Source: JAYTQQ01 sp043746635
Lineage (GTDB): Bacteria > Bdellovibrionota > Bdellovibrionia > Bdellovibrionales > JAMPXM01
Assembly (NCBI GenBank): GCA_043746635.1
Contig: JAYTQQ010000094.1
Coordinates: 1-28,044, forward strand
DNA length: 28,044 nt
Direction: 5' to 3'
Below, one piece after another: positions 1 to 6,244 of this stretch. Each line of letters starts with the position of its first letter. Position 1 is the first letter of the stretch. The translations under genes and the position numbers were made by a program. The notes under the pieces are model-generated. The model did not search any database. It was not told where the DNA came from and saw nothing but the letters and a program-made list of their open reading frames with translations.

Positions 1-224
1 CTTCTATATATATAGTGGCCAACCTACCCAAGTCGTGAATAAAGCTTCTACCGGACGAGACGTTAGGCTACGGACTATGTCTTAGTCTGTAGACCATAGC
101 CTCGTCTAGTTCAGCCTTGCGTAAAAACACAGACCTAAGACTTGAAAAACCCCGACTTACGAACTGAAAAGCAAAACTTTAGTCTAGTTCCTATCTGACA
201 TTAGTCTAGTTTCACTCGACCAGA

Positions 225-252
225 CTAAAGCCTTTCTAGACCTAGCCGAAAG
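225..252 (+). promoter_or_regulatory. Candidate FliA (sigma-28) promoter, distal, for fliC
   Basis: TAAAG at 225-229 and GCCGAAAG at 245-252 resemble the FliA consensus TAAAGTTT-N11-GCCGATAA (6/8 matches in each box). The gap from TAAA to the -10 box is 16 bases, one more than consensus, and sites before flaG and fliS have the same gap. Use of this site would give a 5' leader of about 245 bases before the flagellin ATG. Confidence 0.4.
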
Positions 253-446
253 ATATGTTGTGACAGCAAGACAAACTGAAAGTCTTAAACTGGAGAGAGC
301 AAAAGAGTGTGACTGCTCGGATGTAAACTCGATGAAGGTCTAGACGGCAGAATGAACGGCGACTCACCAAACGTGTTCAACCCAAAGGTGCCAACCAGCC
401 CCTAAGAACGGCGACGGAAGGCACTCTCTTCTTAAGACTTTGTAGG

Positions 447-471
447 TAAAGTTTTTTGAAGGGCGAGATAG
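447..471 (+). promoter_or_regulatory. Candidate FliA-like promoter, proximal, for fliC
   Basis: TAAAGTTT at 447-454 matches the FliA -35 box perfectly. The -10 side (CGAGATAG, 464-471) keeps only GATA, and the spacing is short by about two bases. It would give a short leader, as is common for flagellin genes. The distal candidate has the better -10 box, so I cannot decide between them from sequence. Confidence 0.3.
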
Positions 472-503
472 GATTTTTCGCAAACAAATTAGAGGAGTTC
501 CAA

Positions 504-1337
504 ATGGGACTAAGAATTGGTACTAACATCGCTTCGATCGCTGCTCAACGCTCAATGGTTGGAAGCCAACGTGAAATTCAAAAGAGTTTCGCACAACTTT
601 CTTCTGGTAGCCGGATTACAAAATCGGCTGACGATGCTGCAGGACTCGCGATCTCAGAAAACATGAAATCGCACATTCGCGGTTATACACAAGCTCAACG
701 AAATGCTAACGATGGTATATCGATGGTACAAGTTGCAGAGGGTGGATTAAACGAGATTTCAAACATCATGACTCGCTTGAGAGAGTTGGGTGTACAGGCT
801 GCCTCAGATAACATCGGAGATACAGAACGCGGCTTCGTAAATAAAGAAGTTCAGCAATTAAAAACAGAAGCTGATCGTATCGCGAAAACAACTCGCTTCG
901 GTAAAACACAATTACTCGATGGTACTGGCGGCGACTTTTCCTTCCAAATTGATATTCATAATGACGAATTTAACGATAGAATTAAATTCAATGCTTCAGA
1001 GACAGACGCTTCGGCTTCGAACCTCGGCATTGATGGTTTAGATTTCTCTGATAAAAATAACGCAAGAGAAGCGTTAGACACTCTCGATAAAGCGCAAACT
1101 CAGGTGAACGGCTATCGCGCAAACTTGGGAGCTGTGCAAAACCGTTTGAATTCTACGTCTGACAACTTAGGTGTTGCGATGGAGAATTTGTCTGCCGCGA
1201 ACTCACGTATCCGTGATACTGATATCGCTGCTTCAAGCGCTGAGTTGACTAAGAATAACATTTTAATGAGTGCTTCAACATCGGTGGTTGCGCAAGCCAA
1301 TCAACAACCGCAATTAGCTCTTAAATTGTTAGCGTAA
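504..1337 (+). CDS. fliC: Flagellin, compact D0-D1 type
   Basis: This is the filament subunit, exported by the flagellar type III apparatus and assembled under the FliD cap. The protein is 277 residues. The N-terminal helix region carries the family signature (QLSSGSRITKSADDAAGLAIS, here split by residues 30-50) and the C-terminal region ends RIRDTDIAASSAELTKNNIL...ANQQPQLALKLLA, the classical D0/D1 ends. Only about 60 residues lie between the conserved halves, so the outer D2/D3 domains are absent. I start at the ATG at 504, which follows AGAGGAG at 491-497; a longer frame from a TTG at 456 adds 16 residues that are not flagellin-like and has no ribosome site. Neighbouring flaG, fliD and fliS genes and downstream glycosyltransferases fit a filament locus. 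The identity is very secure; which flagellin paralogue it is cannot be told. Confidence 0.97.
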   Translation: MGLRIGTNIASIAAQRSMVGSQREIQKSFAQLSSGSRITKSADDAAGLAISENMKSHIRGYTQAQRNANDGISMVQVAEGGLNEISNIMTRLRELGVQAASDNIGDTERGFVNKEVQQLKTEADRIAKTTRFGKTQLLDGTGGDFSFQIDIHNDEFNDRIKFNASETDASASNLGIDGLDFSDKNNAREALDTLDKAQTQVNGYRANLGAVQNRLNSTSDNLGVAMENLSAANSRIRDTDIAASSAELTKNNILMSASTSVVAQANQQPQLALKLLA

Positions 1338-1381
1338 TAAAATAAAATTTAGCTTTTAAGTTGTAGGATTTATAAAAAATT

Positions 1382-1408
1382 GTAAGTGCCTTTTATCGAG
1401 GTACTTAC
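1382..1408. other. Hairpin after fliC
   Basis: GTAAGTGCC (1382-1390) pairs with GGTACTTAC (1400-1408) with one G-T pair, around a 9-base loop. No T-run follows on the + strand, so it is not a standard intrinsic terminator; on the - strand it would be followed by a T-rich stretch. It may protect the 3' end of an abundant flagellin transcript. Confidence 0.4.
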
Positions 1409-1453
1409 GAGGGAAAGTGGGCCTCTAAACTCTTTCTCTTGTACCAAACCTAC

Positions 1454-1475
1454 CCAGAGAGCACTGGCTCTCTGG
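1454..1475. other. Perfect 9-bp hairpin in fliC-flaG spacer
   Basis: CCAGAGAGC (1454-1462) and GCTCTCTGG (1467-1475) are perfect complements around the tetraloop ACTG. No T-tract follows. It could be a transcript-end structure for fliC, a processing site or a protein-binding dyad. Confidence 0.5.
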
Positions 1476-1485
1476 AAGGTACTTC

Positions 1486-1513
1486 GGACGAAGGACTCGG
1501 GACGAAGGACTCA
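1486..1513. repeat. Tandem 14-bp direct repeat
   Basis: GGACGAAGGACTCG is followed immediately by GGACGAAGGACTCA (13 of 14 identical). It lies in the spacer between fliC and flaG, just after the perfect hairpin and about 36 bases upstream of the flaG promoter candidate. Confidence 0.7.
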
Positions 1514-1548
1514 CATCAAGTCCAAGAGCTAGAATGAGACACCCAATT

Positions 1549-1576
1549 TAAGTTCTGACCCAAATTCAACCGATAG
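1549..1576 (+). promoter_or_regulatory. Candidate FliA (sigma-28) promoter for flaG
   Basis: TAAG (1549-1552), 16 bases, then ACCGATAG (1569-1576), where CCGATA matches the FliA -10 core. Transcription should begin about 8 bases further on, at 1583-1585, which is the flaG start codon itself. The spacing equals that of the sites before fliC and fliS. Confidence 0.5.
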
Positions 1577-1584
1577 ACAGTTGT

Positions 1585-1956
1585 ATGGATATTAAATCGG
1601 TTCTAAGAAGTTCATGGCCCTTCAATGTACAGTCGGCTCAAAAGGTCGACAAGAGAGCGCTGACAGCTGAAACGGCTGATCGCGATGCTAATGGACAATC
1701 TCAACAAGAACAACAAAAACCAAAACGAAACTTAAGTCCAGAAGAGCTCCAAGAAGCCGTCGCTTATCTCGAAGCGCTTGATGGAGTGAAGCAGAATAAT
1801 TTGAAAGTTCGCCTCGCAACCGCTGATGGTGTGAGTGTCGTCTACATCGAAGACCAGGCTGGGAAAGTCGTCAGACGTATTCCCGAAGCGGAATTGAGCG
1901 TTCTGACTCAAAATCGTCAGAAAAAGTCTGGGCATCTCCTTAATAAAGCCATGTAA
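1585..1956 (+). CDS. flaG: FlaG family flagellar protein
   Basis: The 123-residue protein has a polar, Gln-rich, probably disordered first half (about residues 20-50). Its C-terminal FlaG domain follows the pattern LSPEELQEAVAYLE...VRLATADGVSVVYIEDQAGKVVRRIPEAEL. FlaG proteins influence filament length and sit next to fliD in many polar flagellates; the molecular role is not well defined. The ATG at 1585 has no recognisable Shine-Dalgarno sequence (upstream is CGATAGACAGTTGT), and a FliA-type -10 box ends nine bases before it, which suggests a leaderless transcript. fliD follows after a 135-base gap with no convincing promoter, so the two may be cotranscribed. Family assignment rests on the domain pattern and position. 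Confidence 0.9.
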   Translation: MDIKSVLRSSWPFNVQSAQKVDKRALTAETADRDANGQSQQEQQKPKRNLSPEELQEAVAYLEALDGVKQNNLKVRLATADGVSVVYIEDQAGKVVRRIPEAELSVLTQNRQKKSGHLLNKAM

Positions 1957-2091
1957 AGCATAAGTAATAACAGACACTGATTTTTGACACTAGCCAAAGG
2001 CTCCAGGCCATTTTATTGGCTCACATCTTTGAACATTTCTCTGTGACAATAAAAGAGTAAGCAAATCTCTGTATGTCAGGAGAACTAACAG

Positions 2092-3474
2092 GTGCCTTCA
2101 ATTACCTTCGGCGGAATCAATACTGGGTTACCACCCAACTTGGTCGATCAAATGATCGAAGCCGAAAAAATTCCTATCAATACGATGAAGACCCAAAAGG
2201 GTAAATCTGAAAATCGTATGAAACTTGTCACCGACATGGAGACAAAAATCAATGACATTCAAAGTAAAATCGGTGAGCTCGCAAATTCAAAAGGCTTTAC
2301 GGATATAAAACTTAGCTCAAGTGATGTGAATGTCATTAACGGAACCGTTGATCCGAGCGTTGCCTCCAATGGATCGTGGAGCGTTGAAGTTTTAAAGCTT
2401 GCCGAAAAAGCAGCGGCAATTACAAATGGATTTCCGGATAAAGATAAAACTCAGTTAGGCGTCGGATACTTTCGATTTAAAACTCCTGACGGCGATAAGA
2501 GCGTTTATCTTAACAACACAAATAATACTCTCGAGGGTGCAGCTAAAGCGATTAATCAATCCAATGTTGGAATTCGCGCTGCCATTATTAATGATCGTAA
2601 AGATACCGACAATCCCTTTAAACTCATTCTTTCGACTGAAGGAGTCGGCGCCGAAAAGGGCGTTGAGTATCCAGCTCTTTACTTTTTAGATGGCGACCAA
2701 GATTTATTCTTTGAATCTAAAAAAGAAGGCACGAACGGAACGGTTAAGGTCGACGGATTCGATTTTGATATCGCCGATAATAATTTAAAAGATCTTATTC
2801 CGGGAATTAATCTCGAGCTTAAAAAAGCTTCTCCAGGCAATCCGGTGACGTTATCCGTAAAAGAAGATCATGAAATCATCGGCACGAAAGTAAAGGGCTT
2901 TGTCGATGCCATGAACAGCGTTTTGCAGTTCATTCAGTCTCAAAACAAACTCGACAAAACTTCAGACACTTCGCAAACCCTCGGCGGAGATGGCTTACTC
3001 CGAACAGTTGAAAATCGTTTCAGGCAGCTCATACAAAATCCTCAGTACGGCGTTAAAGGAAGCATTAAGACTTTAAATGAATTGGGAATTCGTTTCTCAC
3101 GTGCCGGCCTTCTCGAGCTTGACCAAAAGAAGTTCGAAACGGTTCTGGGCGGAAGCGCCGAAGCGGTTCACAGTTTTTTGGTCGGCGATGGATTCAATAC
3201 GGGTTTTGTTCCTTCACTGAAAAGAGATATCGGCGCGCTTCTCAACTCGGCCTATGGTCCAATCGCGACTCGTAAAAAAGGTTTGCAAGACAAGATTAAT
3301 GATTTTGATCAGCGAATCGAGACAAAAGAAAAGCAACTAGGAAAAAAAGAAGAACAGCTACGTGAAAAGTTTTCGAGGCTTGAAGAGACAATGTCACGAC
3401 TTAAGGCTCAGGGCGCTCAAGTTTCGGCATTAGGCGGCGGCGGATTCGCCGGACAACAATTGAGCCAGGGCTAG
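2092..3474 (+). CDS. fliD: Flagellar filament cap protein FliD (HAP2)
   Basis: FliD forms the oligomeric cap at the filament tip and guides flagellin insertion. The 460-residue length is typical. The N-terminal FliD domain is recognisable (ITFGGINTGLPPNLVDQMIE, residues 4-23, then a coiled stretch). The middle region with KVDGFDFDI matches the cap domain, and the C-terminal coiled coil (about 395-445) is rich in Lys/Glu/Gln, followed by a short Gly-rich tail. The start is GTG at 2092 with AGGAGA at 2078-2083 eight bases upstream. It lies between flaG and fliS, the usual order. FliS binds flagellin and a FliT-type protein binds FliD, and a candidate for the latter lies two genes downstream. 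Confidence 0.96.
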   Translation: MPSITFGGINTGLPPNLVDQMIEAEKIPINTMKTQKGKSENRMKLVTDMETKINDIQSKIGELANSKGFTDIKLSSSDVNVINGTVDPSVASNGSWSVEVLKLAEKAAAITNGFPDKDKTQLGVGYFRFKTPDGDKSVYLNNTNNTLEGAAKAINQSNVGIRAAIINDRKDTDNPFKLILSTEGVGAEKGVEYPALYFLDGDQDLFFESKKEGTNGTVKVDGFDFDIADNNLKDLIPGINLELKKASPGNPVTLSVKEDHEIIGTKVKGFVDAMNSVLQFIQSQNKLDKTSDTSQTLGGDGLLRTVENRFRQLIQNPQYGVKGSIKTLNELGIRFSRAGLLELDQKKFETVLGGSAEAVHSFLVGDGFNTGFVPSLKRDIGALLNSAYGPIATRKKGLQDKINDFDQRIETKEKQLGKKEEQLREKFSRLEETMSRLKAQGAQVSALGGGGFAGQQLSQG

Positions 3475-3499
3475 AATGAGATGAATTTAAATTTAGTGT

Positions 3500-3527
3500 T
3501 AAAACGAAATGAAAAAGATTCCGAAAC
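3500..3527 (+). promoter_or_regulatory. Candidate FliA-type promoter for fliS
   Basis: TAAA (3500-3503), 16 bases, then TCCGAAAC (3520-3527), which keeps the CCGA core. The expected start near 3535 is 26 bases before the fliS ATG. It is the weakest of the three N16 sites; the shared spacing is the main argument for it. Confidence 0.35.
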
Positions 3528-3560
3528 GTTCACTGAGCGCTCGTTGGAGGCCTCTAATTT

Positions 3561-3986
3561 ATGAAAAATGCTTTTCAAAAATACAAAGCGACTTCTGTTC
3601 AAAGTGCGAGTCGCGAGAAATTGTTGTTGATGATGTACGAAGGTGCAATTCGCTTCGTGAAACAAGCGATCACCGCCATCGAACAGAAACAGATCGCCGA
3701 AAAAGGAACAAACATTGGTCGAGCTTATGATGTCATCGTGGAGCTTAACAATACACTAGATCATAAAGTTGGTGGAGAGATCTCAAAAAATCTTGAACAA
3801 CTCTACATGTATATGACCGAGCAACTGACCCAGGCCAATATTCATAATAATCCCGAAAATTTAAGAAATGTTATCAAAATTCTTGAAACTCTTTACGACG
3901 GATGGAAAGCCGCCGTGGAGCAAATCAAAAAGCAAGAGCAAACGAAGACCCAATTAGAGAAAACCGAATCAGATAAGGCCAGATAG
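3561..3986 (+). CDS. fliS: Flagellin export chaperone FliS
   Basis: FliS binds the C-terminal end of flagellin in the cytosol, preventing premature polymerisation and delivering it for export. At 141 residues it has the family length and signature: N-terminal YKATSVQSASREKLLLMMYE, then GAIRFVKQAI and the helical bundle through LYMYMTEQLTQANIHNN. The C-terminal 20 residues are a charged Lys/Gln/Glu tail. The start is ATG 3561 with GGAGG at 3545-3549. It follows fliD by 86 bases and precedes a small helical protein by 37 bases. Confidence 0.96.
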   Translation: MKNAFQKYKATSVQSASREKLLLMMYEGAIRFVKQAITAIEQKQIAEKGTNIGRAYDVIVELNNTLDHKVGGEISKNLEQLYMYMTEQLTQANIHNNPENLRNVIKILETLYDGWKAAVEQIKKQEQTKTQLEKTESDKAR

Positions 3987-4023
3987 ATTTAATCAGAATG
4001 ATTTAACAGCCATTGGAGGGCGC

Positions 4024-4449
4024 ATGCAGAGAACTATAATGCTACTAAAAGAAAAAAATACCTATCTCGAGAGATTCTACGAGATCAATGAATCAGAGCT
4101 CTCGAACTTTGCAAATCGCAACTTTGATGGTCTTGAAGGCTTTTATCAAACAAGAGATTCGCTATTAGAGCTTATCCGCGATATCGATGGACTCATCGAC
4201 GTCGAAAATCGTGGCCCAAATGATCATCTAGAACCTTCGCGAGCAACCAAAACTGAAATTGAACTCTTGCTCAAAGAAAAAACTCAGTGGGTAAAAGCGA
4301 TCTTGGCACAGGACCTCCATATTCTTTCTTCTGTTGAAAAAGAAAAGTCGAGCATCATCACCGAACTTCGCGCAACGAAACGTGCGAAGAAAGTCGTAGG
4401 TGCATACCACAGTGGTGCTCAGCAAGTACAACTCGACGAAGAGGCATAA
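4024..4449 (+). CDS. FliT/FlgN-like flagellar chaperone candidate
   Basis: This 141-residue protein is predicted almost entirely helical and is rich in Glu, Lys and Arg with heptad-like spacing of Leu/Ile, as in the small export chaperones FliT and FlgN. I see no catalytic motif. Its position directly after fliS is where fliT sits in many genomes, and FliT is the chaperone of FliD, which is also here. The ATG at 4024 has GGAGGG four bases upstream. Family identity is inferred from size, helical character and position, not from a diagnostic motif. It is the last gene before the sigma-54 promoter. Confidence 0.65.
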   Translation: MQRTIMLLKEKNTYLERFYEINESELSNFANRNFDGLEGFYQTRDSLLELIRDIDGLIDVENRGPNDHLEPSRATKTEIELLLKEKTQWVKAILAQDLHILSSVEKEKSSIITELRATKRAKKVVGAYHSGAQQVQLDEEA

Positions 4450-4461
4450 GTCTACACTCGT

Positions 4462-4489
4462 GCCACTTCAGTCAACGATTTGACGTGGC
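4462..4489. promoter_or_regulatory. Dyad, possible activator-binding (enhancer) site
   Basis: GTCAA-N4-TTGAC (4471-4484) is a perfect dyad, flanked by GCCAC (4462-4466) and GTGGC (4485-4489). A further GTCAA lies at 4502-4506. The centre is about 100 bases upstream of the start predicted for the sigma-54 promoter at 4555-4570, the usual range for enhancer-binding proteins. Alternatively it is a hairpin at the end of the fliS-fliT transcript, though no T-tract follows. Confidence 0.45.
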
Positions 4490-4554
4490 GACATGTGTAA
4501 GGTCAAATCTCTGGCGAAAATATTTATCAAAACCATTCAGTCCACTTTCTAAGG

Positions 4555-4570
4555 TGGCACTTCACTTGCT
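4555..4570 (+). promoter_or_regulatory. Sigma-54 (RpoN) promoter
   Basis: TGGCAC-N5-TTGCT matches the sigma-54 consensus with the invariant GG (4556-4557) and GC (4568-4569) at the required spacing. The expected transcription start is near 4580, giving a leader of about 40 bases that contains the strong ribosome site GAGAGGG (4607-4613) before the ATG at 4620. No other promoter of similar quality is visible before 15115. Confidence 0.8.
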
Positions 4571-4619
4571 CTCTCTATCTGTATAGATCGTTCCTTGCTG
4601 GACGAAGAGAGGGCAAAAA

Positions 4620-5627
4620 ATGTCTGAACTGATTTCACACGCTCCGGAGTATTTTCAAAATGATGTTGGCGCACGAGCAAACACAGATGCCTATGAAGAT
4701 ATCAAAAGTAAAAGTCGTGAGCGCATTAAAGAATCCGACGCTACACTCATGGACAATGCCAGAACACTGATGGCGCACAAAGAGTATCAGCTGGCGATTT
4801 CGCTGTTGAGAAGTGTCTTATCGAGATCACCATTTTTTGCGCCCGCTATTCGCCGCATTGGGGTTTGCCATCGTGAGTTGGGTCGAATGGATCACGCACT
4901 TAAATGTTTTCAAGTGCTCGTTAAAGCTGAGCCTAAGAGTGAGAATATGATTTTACTCGCGGATGCTCTCTATATCATGGAGAGAGATCAAGAGGCAATG
5001 AAGTCATACCAGACGGCTTTGATGGATGTGAATATTCCAATTTCAGAATTGTTTAATGTTTATAAAAATCTTGGCAATATTTTTGTTCGTAGCCGAGATT
5101 TCGAAACTGCCGAAGAGTATTATAATAAAGCTTATACTATCGATCCGCAGTCAGACACTTTACTCGTGAACTACGGAACTCTCGAAATTCAAAGAGAGAA
5201 TCTTGAGCGGGCCTTGGGCTACTTTCGCGAGGCGATTCAAATGAATGGAGAAAACGATAAGGCATGGGTAGGTCTCTCTCTCGTTCATCGTCATATGGGA
5301 GATTTCGAGCTTTCGCACGCTAATATTGAGCGAGCTCTAGACATCAACTCTAAAAATCGCACGGCGCTCAAGCTCTTAATCGAGTGGGGAGTTTGTGATT
5401 TTAAGTTTGCCCAAGTGATCGAGCGTCTTCAGGAATATCTGAGCCTTGAAAGCGAAGATACAGAGATGAGTTTTACTCTTGCAAAAATCTTTGCGCATTT
5501 GAATCGGCTTGATGATGCCCAGATCGAAATGCAGCGCGTACTTGCTCTTGACTCTGAAATTCCTGGTGCGCAGCAACTGGCAAAGGCTATTCGCGTTGCC
5601 AAAATTTCTGAGGCAAAACGACCATGA
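4620..5627 (+). CDS. TPR-repeat protein, first gene of glycosylation-like operon
   Basis: The 335-residue soluble protein has a polar N-terminal segment (about 1-40) and then roughly eight tetratricopeptide repeats. They are clearest at MDHALKCFQVLVKAEPKSEN, FETAEEYYNKAYTIDPQSDT and LERALGYFREAIQMNGENDK. There is no signal peptide or membrane segment. TPR arrays bind partner proteins. TPR proteins next to glycosyltransferases often organise or assist surface or flagellar glycosylation, which is my inference here. It is the first gene after the sigma-54 promoter and overlaps the next gene by four bases (ATGA), so translation is likely coupled. Confidence 0.8.
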   Translation: MSELISHAPEYFQNDVGARANTDAYEDIKSKSRERIKESDATLMDNARTLMAHKEYQLAISLLRSVLSRSPFFAPAIRRIGVCHRELGRMDHALKCFQVLVKAEPKSENMILLADALYIMERDQEAMKSYQTALMDVNIPISELFNVYKNLGNIFVRSRDFETAEEYYNKAYTIDPQSDTLLVNYGTLEIQRENLERALGYFREAIQMNGENDKAWVGLSLVHRHMGDFELSHANIERALDINSKNRTALKLLIEWGVCDFKFAQVIERLQEYLSLESEDTEMSFTLAKIFAHLNRLDDAQIEMQRVLALDSEIPGAQQLAKAIRVAKISEAKRP

Positions 5628-6244
5628 TCGAAATCGAAACTTCAAAGACGGGTCTTCCAATTTTGAAAAGCGAAGGAAGATTCTTAAACTCTTCATATGA
5701 TCCTATGGCAGAGGCTCAGGTTTGGTTGCCATCTATTTCAGATAAAGTAAAAGACTTCGAGTTCATATTCCTGCTAGGAATCGGTAGCTCTTATCATTGT
5801 ATGGCAATTCAAAAGAGGTATCCGAATAAGCAAATACTGGTTATCGAAACCGATAGCCAGTTGATTGCGAAGACGGCCGAGCTATTTTTTGAATTGAAAA
5901 AAATTAAAATATGCAAAATTTCTGATGCTCGAGACCTCATGTCTCATTCTGAGGTAATCAGTTTCTCACAAGAGCTTTTTTGTACTTTGCGTTTACCAAG
6001 TACGCGATTTTCTAATAAAGAGCTTTTTGACGATGTCGAGACCGTTCTCACGGGTCGGGCGAGTTACGAATTTACAAAATTTTGCGAAGCTCGTCCTCAA
6101 CTTAAAAACCAAATCGATCTAGATAAGCTGAATTCAAAAAATCTTATTTCGATCAAGGATGTTGCCGAAGCATTTATAGTTGAGGATCAAAATCTCACGC
6201 ACGAGCGCAGAATTGTTCATGTTCTTGAAGAGCTCATTCGATGA
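5624..6244 (+). CDS. Short Maf N-terminal-domain-like protein
   Basis: The 206-residue protein has NSSYDPMAEAQVWL (22-35), then a hydrophobic strand and glycine motif FLLGIGSSYH (49-58), then LVIETDSQL (72-80). This order resembles the N-terminal part of Maf (motility accessory factor) flagellin glycosyltransferases, where a Y-DP--EA motif precedes a Gly-rich Rossmann-like turn and an acidic strand end. Full Maf proteins are several hundred residues longer and carry the transferase domain, which is missing here with no sign of a frameshift. It overlaps the genes on both sides by four bases. Because it lies between a TPR gene and glycosyltransferases behind flagellar genes, I infer a part in flagellin glycosylation. 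The similarity is by eye, so the family call is tentative. Confidence 0.6.
   Translation: MIEIETSKTGLPILKSEGRFLNSSYDPMAEAQVWLPSISDKVKDFEFIFLLGIGSSYHCMAIQKRYPNKQILVIETDSQLIAKTAELFFELKKIKICKISDARDLMSHSEVISFSQELFCTLRLPSTRFSNKELFDDVETVLTGRASYEFTKFCEARPQLKNQIDLDKLNSKNLISIKDVAEAFIVEDQNLTHERRIVHVLEELIR

Larger units (their letters stand above)
1..503. other. Long repeat-rich non-coding spacer upstream of flagellin
   Basis: I see no open frame of useful length on either strand here. The tetranucleotide CTAG, usually rare in bacterial DNA, occurs six times between 106 and 343. A 13-base element (TTAGTCTAGTTYC) occurs at 179-191 and 201-213, and a shorter copy, GTCTAGTT, lies at 104-111. The complement of the same word lies at 220-230, so 177-187 (or the copy at 201-209) can fold back on it. 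Two FliA-type promoter candidates fall in the spacer (225-252 and 447-471). The words CCAACCTACCCA (19-30) and CGGACGA (52-58) recur in the spacer after fliC. The spacer could be a long leader, a regulatory region, or what remains between duplicated flagellin genes. Confidence 0.6.

Noticed and set aside
1528..3481. A 12-base word (GCTAGAATGAGA) shared at 1528-1539 and 3470-3481, both near FliA-type sites
   Set aside because: Twelve-base matches are expected by chance in 28 kb, one copy includes the fliD stop, and their distances to the promoter boxes differ.
4566..4616. An 11-bp stem that would hide the ribosome site of the TPR gene
   Set aside because: The left arm coincides with the sigma-54 -12 box and lies upstream of the expected transcript start, so it would not be in the RNA.
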